Positions 10,101-19,440 of a stretch of 64,000 nt of DNA are shown in pieces (the first letter of the stretch is position 1; each line of letters starts with the position of its first letter). The position numbers were made by a program, and so were the translations under genes. This DNA comes from Parashewanella hymeniacidonis. GTDB lineage: Bacteria; Pseudomonadota; Gammaproteobacteria; Enterobacterales; Shewanellaceae. The notes under the pieces were generated by a model. That model did not search any database. It worked only from the letters and a program-made list of their open reading frames with translations, and was not told the DNA's origin. The DNA lies in assembly GCF_016900895.1 (NCBI RefSeq), contig NZ_JAFEUN010000003.1, forward strand, positions 21,143 to 85,142, read 5' to 3'.

Positions 10101-10371
10101 TCAAGCCGTTGAAGAATGCCAACATACGCTCAAAACACCTGAACCTGAGGTTTGGTTTGCAGGCTTTGGCAAGCACACTCAAGATTATGAGATCAGAGCT
10201 TACGCAACTGACATGACAACACGTTGGCCGTTACGTCACGAGCTTCATAAAAAGATCACCAAAAAACTCAAGGATAATCATTTGGAAATGGCATATCCTC
10301 AAATGGAAATTCACCTCAACACAGGCATTCCCAAAGAGACCGGTTTGGCTCAAGGGATGATTAAAAGCTGA
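7150..10371 (+). CDS. mscM: large mechanosensitive channel, MscM/MscK-like
   Basis: 1073 residues. A signal peptide (about 1-23) is followed by a long periplasmic coiled-coil, glutamine-rich region (~45-410). Several membrane helices follow (~450-850), then the MscS-type pore and beta domain near the C terminus (GLGFGLQEIFANFISGL, then FEKPVRIGDTVTI). The position downstream of psd matches E. coli mscM (yjeP), which supports that symbol over mscK. It releases solutes on hypo-osmotic shock from the inner membrane. The stop overlaps the start of the next gene (TGATG), indicating translational coupling. Confidence 0.88.
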   Translation: MKRVYWLCTLLSLFLIFTNATEAKNALGINKQLGITSQQSDKTASSDNMQQSIEQSIAQLEEQANHFSQIQASFEQQKSELEKQIVDANKGVSIEQDQDLNQQASLANFDLTDLKQQESDLSQQITELLDKRNELPNEILNAKSNLNQHKKTILAPIGTPTGQLQQKRRELYLQSIDTLETDFASLPVRLRLTQLELQIVRIKLTNQEKLIEALNQKLSQQRQQKTAETIAKAINVKTDINDPLAEQLNAQNQSFASSLVILTDKINQTVKQQEKAENLYQLQSKQLANIKEQLSWVTLNSTFGEHFLKTLESLPKPPNITKLQTRLSDNRLKRYTLSQKQAQNKDRLAASLALTLPQRELLEAQISLTTKLLLEYDQYLSELNRLKVSYNQLIAQHQELASILNEQLFWVPNANTIGKQWFIDIGLSFQWLLTQAPWNDLKYSWEEQQSYWLLWMLILTLCTVSQDLNRSRFRRVLRANMDHVGNVTQDTFSATFKTLLTTIGYSLLKPTSVILAGVLMLHSERNIVYATGGALFGIGLFYLLQRLVYVFTLPEGLLVGHFKRPQEMVARGYQYIKRFYYINIILIGTLAFTQLIDESLLRNSLGRGAFILICLQLFFLVRHLNRLMEDYKQQSDKTNARLLQKMLWGALSVAPLAATILSFMGYYFSAYQMMQQLVLSVVIALGFLMLYQLIKRWMLIERRRIAFDRAKNKRAEILAQREKGETVNQTENSEFYEEPEVDLETISSQSLGLVRSLLLLGLLASLIGLWTQTHTALFSFFDGITLWSSTATVNGIEQQIPITIKSLLYGIIIFGFSMMIATNLPGLLELTILQRLELSSGTGYAITTVTRYLVLFIGSLIGFNTLGVEWSKLQWLIAALSVGLGFGLQEIFANFISGLIILFEKPVRIGDTVTIRELTGTVSKIKIRATTIIDWDRKEIIVPNKAFITEQLVNWSLSDPITRVTIQVAVARDSDPAKVEAALYQAVEECQHTLKTPEPEVWFAGFGKHTQDYEIRAYATDMTTRWPLRHELHKKITKKLKDNHLEMAYPQMEIHLNTGIPKETGLAQGMIKS

Positions 10372-11057
10372 TGAAGATATATGCGCATCGTGGTGCGAGC
10401 GGTTATTATCCAGAAAACACGCTTTTGGCTTTTGAAAAAGCGGTTCAGATGGGCGTGTCTGCCATTGAGTTAGACATACATAATGTTGAGGGTGAATTGA
10501 TCGTATTTCACGATAGACGTATTGATAAGCTCACTCAGCAGCAAGGCTTACTTTCTAGCTTAACCACAAAAGAAATTTTAAGTCTTAATATTGAAGACCA
10601 AACCATTCCAACACTGTGGCAAGTGCTAAATCTTGTTGCTGGACGATGTGAAGTCAACATTGAGTTAAAAGGTTTTAATACGGTAAAGCCACTCATTAAC
10701 CTTTATCCTAAAGTGTTGTCCAAGCTAAATTTTCAAGCGAAAGATTTGTTATTCTCATCGTTTAAGCACTTTGAATTGCAACAGCTCAAACAAGCCATTC
10801 CGGAAGTCAATATTGCGCCACTGATTGACGGGGTGCCTTTGGATCTCGCACAAGCTGCAACGACGCTTAATGCCACAGCTGTCAACTTATCACTCAACTT
10901 TGTCCATCAAACAATGGTTGACGATGCACATCAACGTGGGAAGCTCGTCAACGTATTTACCGTGAACCATAAAGAAGATATGCAAATGCTTGCAGATATG
11001 GGCGTAGATGGTATTTTTACCGATTACCCAGATAAAGCTTTAGCTTTCTTTAAGTAA
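10371..11057 (+). CDS. glycerophosphodiester phosphodiesterase
   Basis: 228 residues. The GDPD-family catalytic motifs are at the N terminus: HRGASGYYPENT, then ELDIHNVEG and VFHDR, supplying the catalytic histidines and metal-binding acidic residues. The family hydrolyses glycerophosphodiesters to glycerol-3-phosphate and an alcohol. There is no signal peptide, so it resembles the cytoplasmic UgpQ type. The start overlaps the mscM stop, and phospholipid turnover fits the nearby psd gene. Confidence 0.9.
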   Translation: MKIYAHRGASGYYPENTLLAFEKAVQMGVSAIELDIHNVEGELIVFHDRRIDKLTQQQGLLSSLTTKEILSLNIEDQTIPTLWQVLNLVAGRCEVNIELKGFNTVKPLINLYPKVLSKLNFQAKDLLFSSFKHFELQQLKQAIPEVNIAPLIDGVPLDLAQAATTLNATAVNLSLNFVHQTMVDDAHQRGKLVNVFTVNHKEDMQMLADMGVDGIFTDYPDKALAFFK

Positions 11058-11082
11058 GTATTTTCTAAAATAGGATCGTTCA

Positions 11083-12009
11083 ATGTCCAATAAATTGTTA
11101 TTGCTCACTCAAAGTAACGAAAAGTATATTGAGCTATTAACAAAGCAAAATCTACCCGAATTAGAAATTGTCGACGATACTCCTGAACATATTGCTCGCA
11201 CCAATATTTGGCTTGCTGACCCACCGTTAGCAGCCCCACTGCTTGGTATTGGTAAAAATCTAAAATGGCTTCAGGCTACCTATGCGGGTGTTGATAAGAT
11301 AGTTTCAGTCAAACAGCGTTCGGACTATCTACTCACCAATGTGCGTGATATTTTTGGCCCAATGATGAGCGAATATGTATTTAGCTATTTGATTTCACAC
11401 TTACGCCACCACAACTCATACTTTAACAGCCAAAAAGAACAAGTATGGCAATCTTGTGCTGATCAACAATTGCGAAATAAAACGATGTTGATCCTCGGTA
11501 CGGGATCGATTGGTCAACACTTAGCTCAAACTGCAAAACTATTTGGTATGAAAGTCATAGGCGTCAGTCGCTCTGGCGATAAAAAAGCCAACTTTGATGA
11601 ATGCACTCATATTTATCAACTCGATGAGCAGCTCCCTTATGCAGATGTAGTGGTATCCGTTTTACCAAGCAGCCCGCAAACTGACGATATCTTTAATTCA
11701 GCTCGTTTTTCAAAGATGAAAGAGAATGTCATTTTCTTTAATGTTGGCCGCGGTAATGCCGTCGACCTTTATGATCTCAATGTCGCATTAATTGAGCGGC
11801 CGAATATGCTTGCAGTGTTAGATGTATTTAAGACAGAGCCGTTACCAAAGCAAGATGAGATATGGCAAAGAGATAATGTCGTCATCACTCCTCATATTGC
11901 CGCTCCGAGTACACCAGAACAAGTCGTTGATATTTTCGCAGAGAACTATCGTCGCTGGTTAAAAGGCGTAGATTTACAATACCAAGTTGATTTTAAATTA
12001 GGCTACTGA
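11083..12009 (+). CDS. D-2-hydroxyacid dehydrogenase (NAD(P)-dependent)
   Basis: 308 residues. The Rossmann nucleotide-binding loop reads LGTGSIGQHLAQ (about 138-149). The C-terminal half carries the family catalytic set: the Arg of NVGRGN, the Glu of DVFKTEP and the His of TPHIAAPS. It is closest in appearance to glyoxylate/hydroxypyruvate reductase-type members, but the substrate cannot be fixed. It is 25 bp after the GDPD gene, and its 3' end overlaps that of the convergent FAH-family gene by 12 bp. Confidence 0.88.
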   Translation: MSNKLLLLTQSNEKYIELLTKQNLPELEIVDDTPEHIARTNIWLADPPLAAPLLGIGKNLKWLQATYAGVDKIVSVKQRSDYLLTNVRDIFGPMMSEYVFSYLISHLRHHNSYFNSQKEQVWQSCADQQLRNKTMLILGTGSIGQHLAQTAKLFGMKVIGVSRSGDKKANFDECTHIYQLDEQLPYADVVVSVLPSSPQTDDIFNSARFSKMKENVIFFNVGRGNAVDLYDLNVALIERPNMLAVLDVFKTEPLPKQDEIWQRDNVVITPHIAAPSTPEQVVDIFAENYRRWLKGVDLQYQVDFKLGY

Positions 12010-12603
12010 CCAAGCAGCTTCAATCAGCTTTTGCTCTCCGTTAAACACGGTACCAATGAAGCTATCACCTTGATGCACAGCGCCGACACCTTTCGGCGTT
12101 CCTGTCATGATGATATCACCATCGAGCAACTCAAAATCTTGTTTTATCGAATCCAGACATTGCAGCGGTTTAAACATCATCAAATCCACAGTTCCGTGCT
12201 GTATAAGCTTGTCATTGATATGAAGTGTAAAGCTGAGTGTTGAAAGATCTTCAGGCAGGTTCACAAATTTACCGAGCACCGCAGATGCATTAAATGCTTT
12301 TGCCCTTTCCCATGGCAGCCCTTTTGACTTCAATTGCGACTGTAGGTTACGTTTGGTTAAATCAATACCAAAGCTCACTGCAGCGAACTTACCACCTTTA
12401 ATCAGAAAACAAAGTTCACCTTCATAATGCAAATCATCGCACCATTGTATTTCATTACTCAATGCTGAATTAGGCTTAATGAAAATAACAGGCTCATCGG
12501 GGATTTCATTACTCAATTCATGAATGTGTTCAACATAATTTCGGCCAATACAAACAATTTTAGAAGGGGCAATGTGCTGATGCTTGAATTTAATGAAGTG
12601 CAA
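11998..12603 (-). CDS. fumarylacetoacetate hydrolase-family protein
   Basis: About 201 residues from a TTG start at 12603. An upstream ATG at 12669 would add 22 hydrophobic residues with no counterpart in the family, so I prefer the TTG, which follows an AGAGAG stretch. Visible FAH motifs are IVCIGRNYVEH, PVIFIKPNSAL, FGIDLTKRNLQ, ERAKAFNASAVLG and MTGTPKGVG, close to the YcgM-type short FAH proteins. These metal-dependent enzymes cleave or decarboxylate acylpyruvate-type substrates. Convergent with the hydroxyacid dehydrogenase. Confidence 0.85.
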   Translation of the reverse strand: MHFIKFKHQHIAPSKIVCIGRNYVEHIHELSNEIPDEPVIFIKPNSALSNEIQWCDDLHYEGELCFLIKGGKFAAVSFGIDLTKRNLQSQLKSKGLPWERAKAFNASAVLGKFVNLPEDLSTLSFTLHINDKLIQHGTVDLMMFKPLQCLDSIKQDFELLDGDIIMTGTPKGVGAVHQGDSFIGTVFNGEQKLIEAAWSVA

Positions 12604-12766
12604 TGAACTCTCTCTACTAAGCCAAAAGTTACGGCATAATACTACAATAAAAGTTAATGAAAACAGCATGAAGGTAATTTTTACTAAAGGAAACTGTAAA
12701 CACAGCCTCCCTTATATGCATAAGAGAAGATGGCACATCAACCTGTATAAAACAAAAAATACCTAT

Positions 12767-13645
12767 TCACTTAACTTTAGCTTTGCGACTCTCACCAGGT
12801 CCATAACCAAAGTGTCGTTTATAAGCTTTAGCAAATGAAGCGTCACTTTGATAACCCACATCAAGCGCTACTTCAAAAACACTATCACCTTTCCTTAAAC
12901 GCTTCTGTGCTTCAGAAAGTCTTAATTGAGTCAGGTAGTCCATGACACTGGTGCCAAAATACTCTTTAAAGTATTTTGCAAAGCTGGCTCTGGAATACCC
13001 ACCAGTATCGGCTAACGATTGCGTTGTCCAGTTGTCTGCGATATTTTGCTGAATGGTTTCTAACACTCGGCTCATTTTAACATCTTGCAGCGCTTTGAAA
13101 TAACCCGTTTGATTATCGAGTTTCGCTAACCCCCTCAAGACTGCGATAAAAAACGCCTCGCTCAAACGAGACAGCAAAATGCTACTTGAATCCAATCCTG
13201 ATTCTGCTTCAGCGACCAACGCTTGAATTAAGTGGCTGGTTAAGCCATTCGTGTCTTTTGCCTTTAATACAATACAACTTGGTAACTGCATCAATAAAGG
13301 GTGAGCAGCATCTTCCGCAAAATCGAAAAAACCGCACACTAAGCCAGTGCTATTGTCGATGGACTTTTCAATAGGATGACTAATGAAAGGAGCACCTAAT
13401 TCAGTCTCAGGGGTATCAGCAATAACATGTTGGGCATCATGGGGAAAAATAACCATATCGCCAGCAACAAGTTCAATACCTTTTAACTCATGAGCGTGTA
13501 AATAGGCTTTACCGCTAGAGATAAAGTGAAAACTCGCCAGCCCAGAACCTGAAGTATCCGTAGACCATGTATTGCACATCCGTGCGCGATGAAAAATCGT
13601 TGCATTGAGATGAAAACGATTCAAGACTTGTTCCAGTAATTTCAT
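12767..13645 (-). CDS. AraC-family transcriptional regulator with cupin sensor domain
   Basis: 292 residues. The N-terminal half is a cupin-type ligand domain (HFISSGKAYLHA, GDMVIFPHDAQHV, about 35-75). The C-terminal ~100 residues hold the two AraC helix-turn-helix motifs (WTTQSLADTGGYSRASFAKYF, then VFEVALDVGYQSDASFAKAYKRHFG). It is divergent from the small periplasmic protein gene, with the promoters of both in between, so it may control that gene. The effector is unknown. Confidence 0.9.
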   Translation of the reverse strand: MKLLEQVLNRFHLNATIFHRARMCNTWSTDTSGSGLASFHFISSGKAYLHAHELKGIELVAGDMVIFPHDAQHVIADTPETELGAPFISHPIEKSIDNSTGLVCGFFDFAEDAAHPLLMQLPSCIVLKAKDTNGLTSHLIQALVAEAESGLDSSSILLSRLSEAFFIAVLRGLAKLDNQTGYFKALQDVKMSRVLETIQQNIADNWTTQSLADTGGYSRASFAKYFKEYFGTSVMDYLTQLRLSEAQKRLRKGDSVFEVALDVGYQSDASFAKAYKRHFGYGPGESRKAKVK

Positions 13646-13782
13646 CGATTAATTTATCCCTAGACACTCGAACATAATTTGCAGACGGATGAGCATACCG
13701 CACTCATGAAGCTTTATCTAATATGTACTCAATAAACATCAACCCCACTAAATTTGAATTGTTAACTTTGAGGTACATTGAA

Positions 13783-14169
13783 ATGTTTAAATCTATCACT
13801 AAATTTGCCAGCGTTGCCCTACTTGGTTTAGCTACATTATTTGCCGGTTTTGCTAGCGCAGGAACACCACAAAAAAATGAAGATGGTGTTACCGTCATTT
13901 ACTTAGACCAGCACGGTGGTCATTTCTCAGCGAAAGATACCCTTGCAGGTTTAAAAGAAGGTAAATATCAATTTGAAATTACCAACAAAGCCGGCAAGCT
14001 AGTTGGTTTTCAATTACAAAACTTTACCACTCGTGAGCAATTAGACATGTTTCCAATTGAAGCTGGTGAAACAAAACGTACTGATGTAATCACAGTGACT
14101 AAAGAAGGTGTGCGTTTCCGTTGCCCTATCAACCCAACACCTTGGTACGACATGGACGTAATTAAGTAA
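13783..14169 (+). CDS. small periplasmic cupredoxin-like protein
   Basis: 128 residues from ATG 13783, preceded by TTGAGGTACATTG. An earlier in-frame start adds 20 residues ahead of the signal peptide and is unlikely. The signal peptide (about 1-26) ends FASAG. The mature ~100 residues are beta-rich, with HGGHF near the start and a single cysteine followed by PINPTPWYDM at the end. Cupredoxin-fold proteins have similar features, but a complete copper site (two His, Cys, Met) is not certain. The gene has its own terminator. Confidence 0.7.
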   Translation: MFKSITKFASVALLGLATLFAGFASAGTPQKNEDGVTVIYLDQHGGHFSAKDTLAGLKEGKYQFEITNKAGKLVGFQLQNFTTREQLDMFPIEAGETKRTDVITVTKEGVRFRCPINPTPWYDMDVIK

Positions 14170-14224
14170 CATTAATGAGTTTTCATCAACCTTATTCACT
14201 TCCCTAACGTTCAAAGTGAAGCCC

Positions 14225-14250
14225 AAGCCCTCAATCTAGAGGGCTTTTTT
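14225..14250 (+). terminator. intrinsic terminator after the cupredoxin-like gene
   Basis: An AAGCCCTC/GAGGGCTT stem with a 6-base loop is followed directly by TTTT, the classical rho-independent form on the plus strand. Confidence 0.9.
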
Positions 14251-14344
14251 AGTTTTAACTAAACTTCAGCTTAACGGACTTTAACTTACTCTATGAGCCA
14301 ATTTCACTCATATTAGTGTAAACCTCTTAAGAACCTATAAATCT

Positions 14345-15712
14345 GTGGATAAACTTGGTCCTATTTATCAACAATTATCTGAAATTGTTAAATACGATGA
14401 TAATGAAGAAGTGATTTCTACTGAACGTCAAGATACAAAGGAAAATCAAATTTCAGGTCATCATTATGACATTGAGCCTGATACGGAAATTGCTAATCAA
14501 GATGATGATTTTTTCAGTCATTACGATGGTAGCTTCATCATTCGGGAAGCAGAAATTCAACCCACACCGGTCATGCAGCAAAAAACGAGAGAATCAGAAA
14601 CCAAAAACGAAAGCTCTAATAATGCACAGCTCAAATCAAAAACTAACTCAATCAAAAGTGAACCTCACGCTACACAACAAGATTCTAAAGCTAGCCCGTT
14701 ATTAAATGCCAGTGTCCCAGCAACTTTAAATAAACAGGTTACGAAAAGACCAGATGTAGAATGGGCATTCGCCGAAGTAAAAGCGCAACACTTATCAAAG
14801 CTACAGCATGATATCTGTCAGGGCTTACACAAAACCCTGCAAACAGATATCAATACCGATTTGCCAATTAGTGTATATATAGCTGGCTTAAGCCAGTTCA
14901 TTCAAGAAGTGTCTGGTGACTTATCAAAAGCCCAGCAAGGCGCTTTATGGGAGTGTGTTTCTTGGCTTAACCATGCAGCTCAATGCACTATACCTAAAGA
15001 CTGTATTTCAATGTCTAGGTTAGCTTTACAATTTAACATCAAGTATCAATATAATGAATCGAGCGATGAATATACAATGACAACAACGCCACAATACTTT
15101 AAGTATGCAGCTTTTTTCGGTGTCGCTAGATCTGCAAGCTGCTTGCATCTAGGTGTTTATGATCATTTTAGTGAAAAGTACGCAAGAGACGTTTGTAGAA
15201 TTATCAACGAACTAGGCTTTAAATCCGCAGTTGAGCTCGCAGCGGGCCGAGGACAACAAACGGCTTGTTTTCAAGCTATTAAACAAAACGTTGCAGAAAC
15301 TACCGACCCCATTATTAATCCCAGACCTTACCCAACAGTAACAATCACTGCGAAAGATGGAAAAACATCTGTTTTGGATAGAGAAAGAGCAAAAAAGAAT
15401 ACAACCTTGTATTTAGCCTGCCATCCAGTAAAAGGTATGTGGTCAACACTATTTGAAAATACAGAATATCCCTTTGTTGTTTTAACGGTAGGACCAGAAG
15501 CTTCTGGCTTTTTAAGAGATGCAAATAAGTTTCTGAGCTATAAAACTGAGAGTGCGTCCATTGACATAAATCTAAAGCACTACTCTAAACTGAATAATGC
15601 AGATAAGGTGCAGCTACTATTTTTCAACACTTCAGCTCAAAAAGCTCAAAAACTGGTTCGCCAACTTTCCCCTAAATATGCAAAAGTTGACGACCTCAGA
15701 TGTTATAAATAA
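14345..15712 (+). CDS. hypothetical protein with disordered N-terminal half
   Basis: 455 residues from a GTG start. I do not recognise a family. Residues 1-~140 are polar and rich in Gln, Glu, Ser, Thr and Asn, so probably disordered. Residues ~145-455 look like a folded cytoplasmic domain with mixed helix and strand. No signal peptide or membrane segment is evident. A motif such as AAGRGQQTACFQAIKQN (~300) is glycine-containing but not a clear nucleotide site. It stands alone, convergent with parC. Base composition is like the surrounding core genes. Confidence 0.6.
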   Translation: MDKLGPIYQQLSEIVKYDDNEEVISTERQDTKENQISGHHYDIEPDTEIANQDDDFFSHYDGSFIIREAEIQPTPVMQQKTRESETKNESSNNAQLKSKTNSIKSEPHATQQDSKASPLLNASVPATLNKQVTKRPDVEWAFAEVKAQHLSKLQHDICQGLHKTLQTDINTDLPISVYIAGLSQFIQEVSGDLSKAQQGALWECVSWLNHAAQCTIPKDCISMSRLALQFNIKYQYNESSDEYTMTTTPQYFKYAAFFGVARSASCLHLGVYDHFSEKYARDVCRIINELGFKSAVELAAGRGQQTACFQAIKQNVAETTDPIINPRPYPTVTITAKDGKTSVLDRERAKKNTTLYLACHPVKGMWSTLFENTEYPFVVLTVGPEASGFLRDANKFLSYKTESASIDINLKHYSKLNNADKVQLLFFNTSAQKAQKLVRQLSPKYAKVDDLRCYK

Positions 15713-15747
15713 GAAAGATAACGTCTTTGACGTAGGGTCTCTTTCTT
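15711..15747. terminator. inverted repeat between convergent genes, probable terminator
   Basis: Outer arms AAGAAAGA/TCTTTCTT enclose an inner pair ACGTC/GACGT that is not perfectly centred. It lies in the 56-bp gap between the 3' ends of the 455-residue gene and parC, where a bidirectional terminator is expected. Confidence 0.45.
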
Positions 15748-15768
15748 CTTCATAGCGACACACACTTT

Positions 15769-18042
15769 TTAAATTACAGTTTCAGCTTCTACGCCGCCAA
15801 CTTCAACAAGGTCAACTCGCTGTAATCCTCTTGGTAATTTAGCACCACGGCGACCACGTTCACCTCGATAATGCTCAAGGTCACTTGGTTTAAGCGTTAA
15901 CTTGCGCTTACCGGCCCATAAGGTCACAGGCGTATCAGCAGGGATCACTTGTAAATGCGTCAGTAGTTCTTCTCTGTCTTTCGCTTTGGCACTCGGAATA
16001 CCGATGATCTTATTACCTTTACCTTTGCTTAACTGAGGTAATGCATTAATGGAGAACAACAGCATCCGACCTTCGTTGGTAATCGCAATCAACGAAGCAC
16101 CATCAGAGTTATCAATTTTACGAGGTGGTAATGCTTTTGCGTTTACTGGTAGCGATAACAAAGCCTTGCCGGATTTATTTCGCGACACCATATCGGCAAA
16201 ATTACAAATAAAGCCATACCCTGCGTCACTTGCCATTAAGTAACATTGCTTATCTTCACCCATGACCACATGCTCCATTTGCTCACCTTGAGCAACATTG
16301 AAACGAGTGGTAATCGGCTCCCCCTGACTTCGAGCCGATGGCATGGTATGCGTCTCAGTTGCGAATGCTCTACCGGAAGAGTCAATAAATACGGTTTGTT
16401 GATTACTTCGGCCAATAGCGCTGCTCAGATAAGCATCACCTGATTTATAGTTTAATGTTGTTGCATCAATATCGTGCCCTTTAGCACAACGTATCCAACC
16501 TTTTTCAGACAGTACCACCGTTACCGCTTCACTTGGAACTAAGTCTTGCTGAGACAACGCTTTAGACTCTTGACGCTCAACAACAGGTGAACGTCTTTCA
16601 TCACCAAATGTCTCACCATCTTTAACCAGCTCTTTTTTAACAAGAGTCTTTAAACGTCGCTCTGAGCTTAACGTTAACTGCAATGCATCACGCTCTTTAG
16701 CCAATTCATCTTGTTCGGTACGGATTTTCATCTCTTCGAGCTTGGCTAAGTGTCGCAATTTAAGGTCGAGTATCGCTTCAGCTTGCTTATCAGATAAATT
16801 GAAGCGAGACATTAACTCCGCTTTCGGCTCATCATGAAAACGAATGATCTCGATCACTTCATCAATATTGAGGAAGGCCACCATCAAAGCGTCAAGCACA
16901 TGCAAACGGGCTAACACTTTGTCTAAGCGGAATTGTAAGCGACGACGAACGGTTTCGGTTCTGAAAACCAGCCATTCTGTCAGTAACGTGCGTAAACCTT
17001 TTACTTTTGGGCGACCATCAAGCCCGAGAACATTTAAATTAACTCTGAAACTTTTTTCTAAATCTGTCGTGGCAAACAAGTGCGCCATCAACTGTTCACA
17101 GTCGATACGATTTGAACGAGGTACAATGACTAAACGTACTGGATTTTCGTGATCAGATTCATCTCGAATATCTGAAACCATTGGCAGCTTTTTCGCTTGC
17201 ATCTGTGATGCAACTTGCTCAATTAACTTGGCACAACCGACTTGGTGAGGTAAGGCTGTAATGACAATTTCACCATGCTCAATGCCATACACTGCCCGCA
17301 TTTTTATTGAGCCGCGTCCAGTATCATAAATTTTACGTAAGTCTGGAGCAGGAGTAATGATTTCAGCTTCAGTCGGGTAATCTGGCGCTGGTACAAACTC
17401 CATCAAACGCTCAGTATCAGCTTTAGGATTATCTAAAAGCTCAACGCTAGCATTCACTAACTCTCGCACGTTATGTGGAGGTATATCGGTAGCCATGCCA
17501 ACAGCAATACCCGTAATACCGTTTATCAATATGTGCGGCAGGCGTGACGGTAACACTAACGGCTCTTTCATCGTGCCATCAAAGTTAACGCCCCAATCGA
17601 CAGTCCCTTGCCCAAGCTCACTTAATAAAACTTCAGAAAACTTAGATAATTTCGCTTCAGTGTAACGCATTGCTGCGAATGATTTTGGATCGTCTGGCGC
17701 ACCCCAGTTACCTTGACCGTCAACCAATGGATAACGATACGAAAACGGCTGAGCCATCAACACCATAGCTTCATAACAAGCACTATCGCCGTGAGGATGA
17801 TATTTGCCGAGCACATCACCTACAGTCCGAGCCGATTTTTTGTATTTTGCTGCAGCTGATAAGCCGAGCTCGCTCATTGCGTAAATAATACGGCGCTGTA
17901 CTGGTTTTAAGCCATCACCAATGTGTGGTAAAGCTCGATCCATGATGACGTACATGGAGTAGTTTAAATAGGCATCTTCGGTAAAACGCCTCAGCGGCAT
18001 TTGCTCAACGCCATCAAGGCTCAAGTCAATGGCATCACTCAT
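15769..18042 (-). CDS. parC: DNA topoisomerase IV subunit A
   Basis: 757 residues, normal ParC length. The breakage-reunion domain is intact, with the catalytic tyrosine in [13 protein letters not shown] (~125). The quinolone-resistance region reads [12 protein letters not shown] with Ser87 and Glu91 as in susceptible wild type. The C-terminal beta-pinwheel is present. It decatenates chromosomes together with ParE. Its start overlaps the end of the sugar dehydrogenase-like gene by 8 bp, so it is translated from that transcript. parE lies 33 kb away on the far side of the transposon. Confidence 0.98.
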   Translation of the reverse strand: MSDAIDLSLDGVEQMPLRRFTEDAYLNYSMYVIMDRALPHIGDGLKPVQRRIIYAMSELGLSAAAKYKKSARTVGDVLGKYHPHGDSACYEAMVLMAQPFSYRYPLVDGQGNWGAPDDPKSFAAMRYTEAKLSKFSEVLLSELGQGTVDWGVNFDGTMKEPLVLPSRLPHILINGITGIAVGMATDIPPHNVRELVNASVELLDNPKADTERLMEFVPAPDYPTEAEIITPAPDLRKIYDTGRGSIKMRAVYGIEHGEIVITALPHQVGCAKLIEQVASQMQAKKLPMVSDIRDESDHENPVRLVIVPRSNRIDCEQLMAHLFATTDLEKSFRVNLNVLGLDGRPKVKGLRTLLTEWLVFRTETVRRRLQFRLDKVLARLHVLDALMVAFLNIDEVIEIIRFHDEPKAELMSRFNLSDKQAEAILDLKLRHLAKLEEMKIRTEQDELAKERDALQLTLSSERRLKTLVKKELVKDGETFGDERRSPVVERQESKALSQQDLVPSEAVTVVLSEKGWIRCAKGHDIDATTLNYKSGDAYLSSAIGRSNQQTVFIDSSGRAFATETHTMPSARSQGEPITTRFNVAQGEQMEHVVMGEDKQCYLMASDAGYGFICNFADMVSRNKSGKALLSLPVNAKALPPRKIDNSDGASLIAITNEGRMLLFSINALPQLSKGKGNKIIGIPSAKAKDREELLTHLQVIPADTPVTLWAGKRKLTLKPSDLEHYRGERGRRGAKLPRGLQRVDLVEVGGVEAETVI

Positions 18043-19183
18043 TATCTAAATCCTGTTCTTGTGAAGATTGTTGTTCTTCTTTTTGACCTTTATAAAACAG
18101 GCGATATAGATTGCCTTTGAGATCATCAGAAATATACATCGCACCGTCTTGAGCAATCGCCAATGAGTAAGGTCTTGCAACCGGGAACTCACCATCTAAA
18201 AAGCTCACTAGTGTATTGCGACTGATCACTTTATTATTTTCTAGCTGTAGCCAAACAATTTGGTAGCCCACCTTACTTGAGCGATTCCATGAACCATTTT
18301 CAGCAACAAAAAGTTGATTGTGATACTTTTCAGGGAATTGTTTTGCTTTATAAAACTTTACCCCAATCGGCTCAACATGCGCAGGTAACTCATACTCAGG
18401 CAAGGTGATTTGTAAGTTTTTTGGTTTGATATAGGCGCGTTCTTTTACCGATGCGCCATGTAAATACGGGAAGCCAAAGTGCTCGCCTTTATAAGTAACA
18501 CGGTTAATTTCATCGGCAGGAATGTTATCTCCCATCCAGTCTCTGCCACTATCAGCAAACCACAAAGCGCCGTCAGTTGGTGACCAATCAAAACCTCTTA
18601 TACGGCGAATTCCTGTCGCGATTTGCTCCGTAGACCCCGTATTAACGTCTATGGCAATAATGCCACCAAAAGGCTGCTCAGCTTCACAGACATTACAAGG
18701 CGCACTTAACGATACATACAGACGCCCATCATCACCAAAGTGCATGGCTCGATGTGCACGCTTTTTAGGTTTTGGTAATTTGTCATAAATGATTTGTGGG
18801 CGTCCTGGGCGGCGTAATCTTTGCTCAATTGAGCGATATTTCAGGATCCGATTTTCGACTGCAACGTATAAATCGCCATCATAAAAAGCAATCGCCTCAG
18901 GGGATTTCAGTCCCTTAGCAATAACATAACGCTTTTCTACTCGACCATCATGATCGCTATCAACCAAGGCGGTAATTATGCCTGCTTTACCAGAACCAAC
19001 AAATACAGTTCCTCTATCGCCAATGGCCAACTGCTTAGCGTCACCGAGACCCGAGGCATACAAGCTCACCCCAAACCCTTTCGTTACAGTGATATGTAAC
19101 GACTGGGAAGCGACTGCCGTCGTCGTCACTAATAATGCGACGGCAACAACATAATTTCTAAATTTATTTAGACTGCTCAACAT
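18035..19183 (-). CDS. PQQ-dependent sugar dehydrogenase-like (sorbosone dehydrogenase-type) beta-propeller protein
   Basis: About 382 residues from ATG 19183. An in-frame ATG at 19222 exists, but it lies inside the transposon end and must be artificial to the native gene. A signal peptide (about 1-27, ending AVASQ) suggests export. The body has repeated propeller blades ([65 protein letters not shown]) typical of the GDH/sorbosone dehydrogenase fold. The two cysteines in CNVC may bind something extra. Substrate and cofactor use are unproven. The start codon is only 18 bp from the transposon terminus. Confidence 0.85.
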   Translation of the reverse strand: MLSSLNKFRNYVVAVALLVTTTAVASQSLHITVTKGFGVSLYASGLGDAKQLAIGDRGTVFVGSGKAGIITALVDSDHDGRVEKRYVIAKGLKSPEAIAFYDGDLYVAVENRILKYRSIEQRLRRPGRPQIIYDKLPKPKKRAHRAMHFGDDGRLYVSLSAPCNVCEAEQPFGGIIAIDVNTGSTEQIATGIRRIRGFDWSPTDGALWFADSGRDWMGDNIPADEINRVTYKGEHFGFPYLHGASVKERAYIKPKNLQITLPEYELPAHVEPIGVKFYKAKQFPEKYHNQLFVAENGSWNRSSKVGYQIVWLQLENNKVISRNTLVSFLDGEFPVARPYSLAIAQDGAMYISDDLKGNLYRLFYKGQKEEQQSSQEQDLDNE

Positions 19184-19200
19184 AAAGTCACCATTTTTAG

Positions 19201-19331
19201 TGATTACACCATAAGTTTGCATAAGGCACGCCTTAAAGTACTTGTAAACTCAGGCTTTAAAAAAATCAAGGTAATCACTTTTCCTCCATATAGCTGCACA
19301 GAATGAGATAAATTACACCATATAATTGCAT
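19201..19331. repeat. transposon left end with TnsB-type binding repeats
   Basis: Terminus TGATTA at 19201. An exact copy of CACCATAAGTTTGCAT lies at 19207-19222, a degenerate copy at 19316-19331 (13 of 16 match), and a weaker candidate at 19284-19299 (10 of 16). The wide spacing resembles the Tn7 left end. The copies point the opposite way to those at the right end. Confidence 0.85.
19204..19278 (-). CDS. possible 24-residue leader ORF in the transposon left end
   Basis: A GTG at 19278 follows GGAGGAAAA closely and opens a 24-codon frame that stops inside the terminal repeat, 20 bp before the ATG of the sugar dehydrogenase-like gene. The Shine-Dalgarno match is strong but the spacing is short (4 bases). 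No family resemblance. It could couple ribosomes toward the downstream gene, or be chance. Confidence 0.25.
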   Translation of the reverse strand: MITLIFLKPEFTSTLRRALCKLMV

Positions 19332-19440
19332 TTTATTTTTTAACATAAGTAATCATTCTGTAGTAAGCCATAATATATAAGAACTACTTTAATTGAAAAT
19401 CTAATCTATATTTTCAGAATTATGGATCACGACTACCAAT

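Noticed and set aside
19184..19222. Extension of the sugar dehydrogenase-like gene to the ATG at 19222
   Set aside because: This ATG lies in the transposon terminal repeat, and the natural signal peptide begins at the ATG at 19183.
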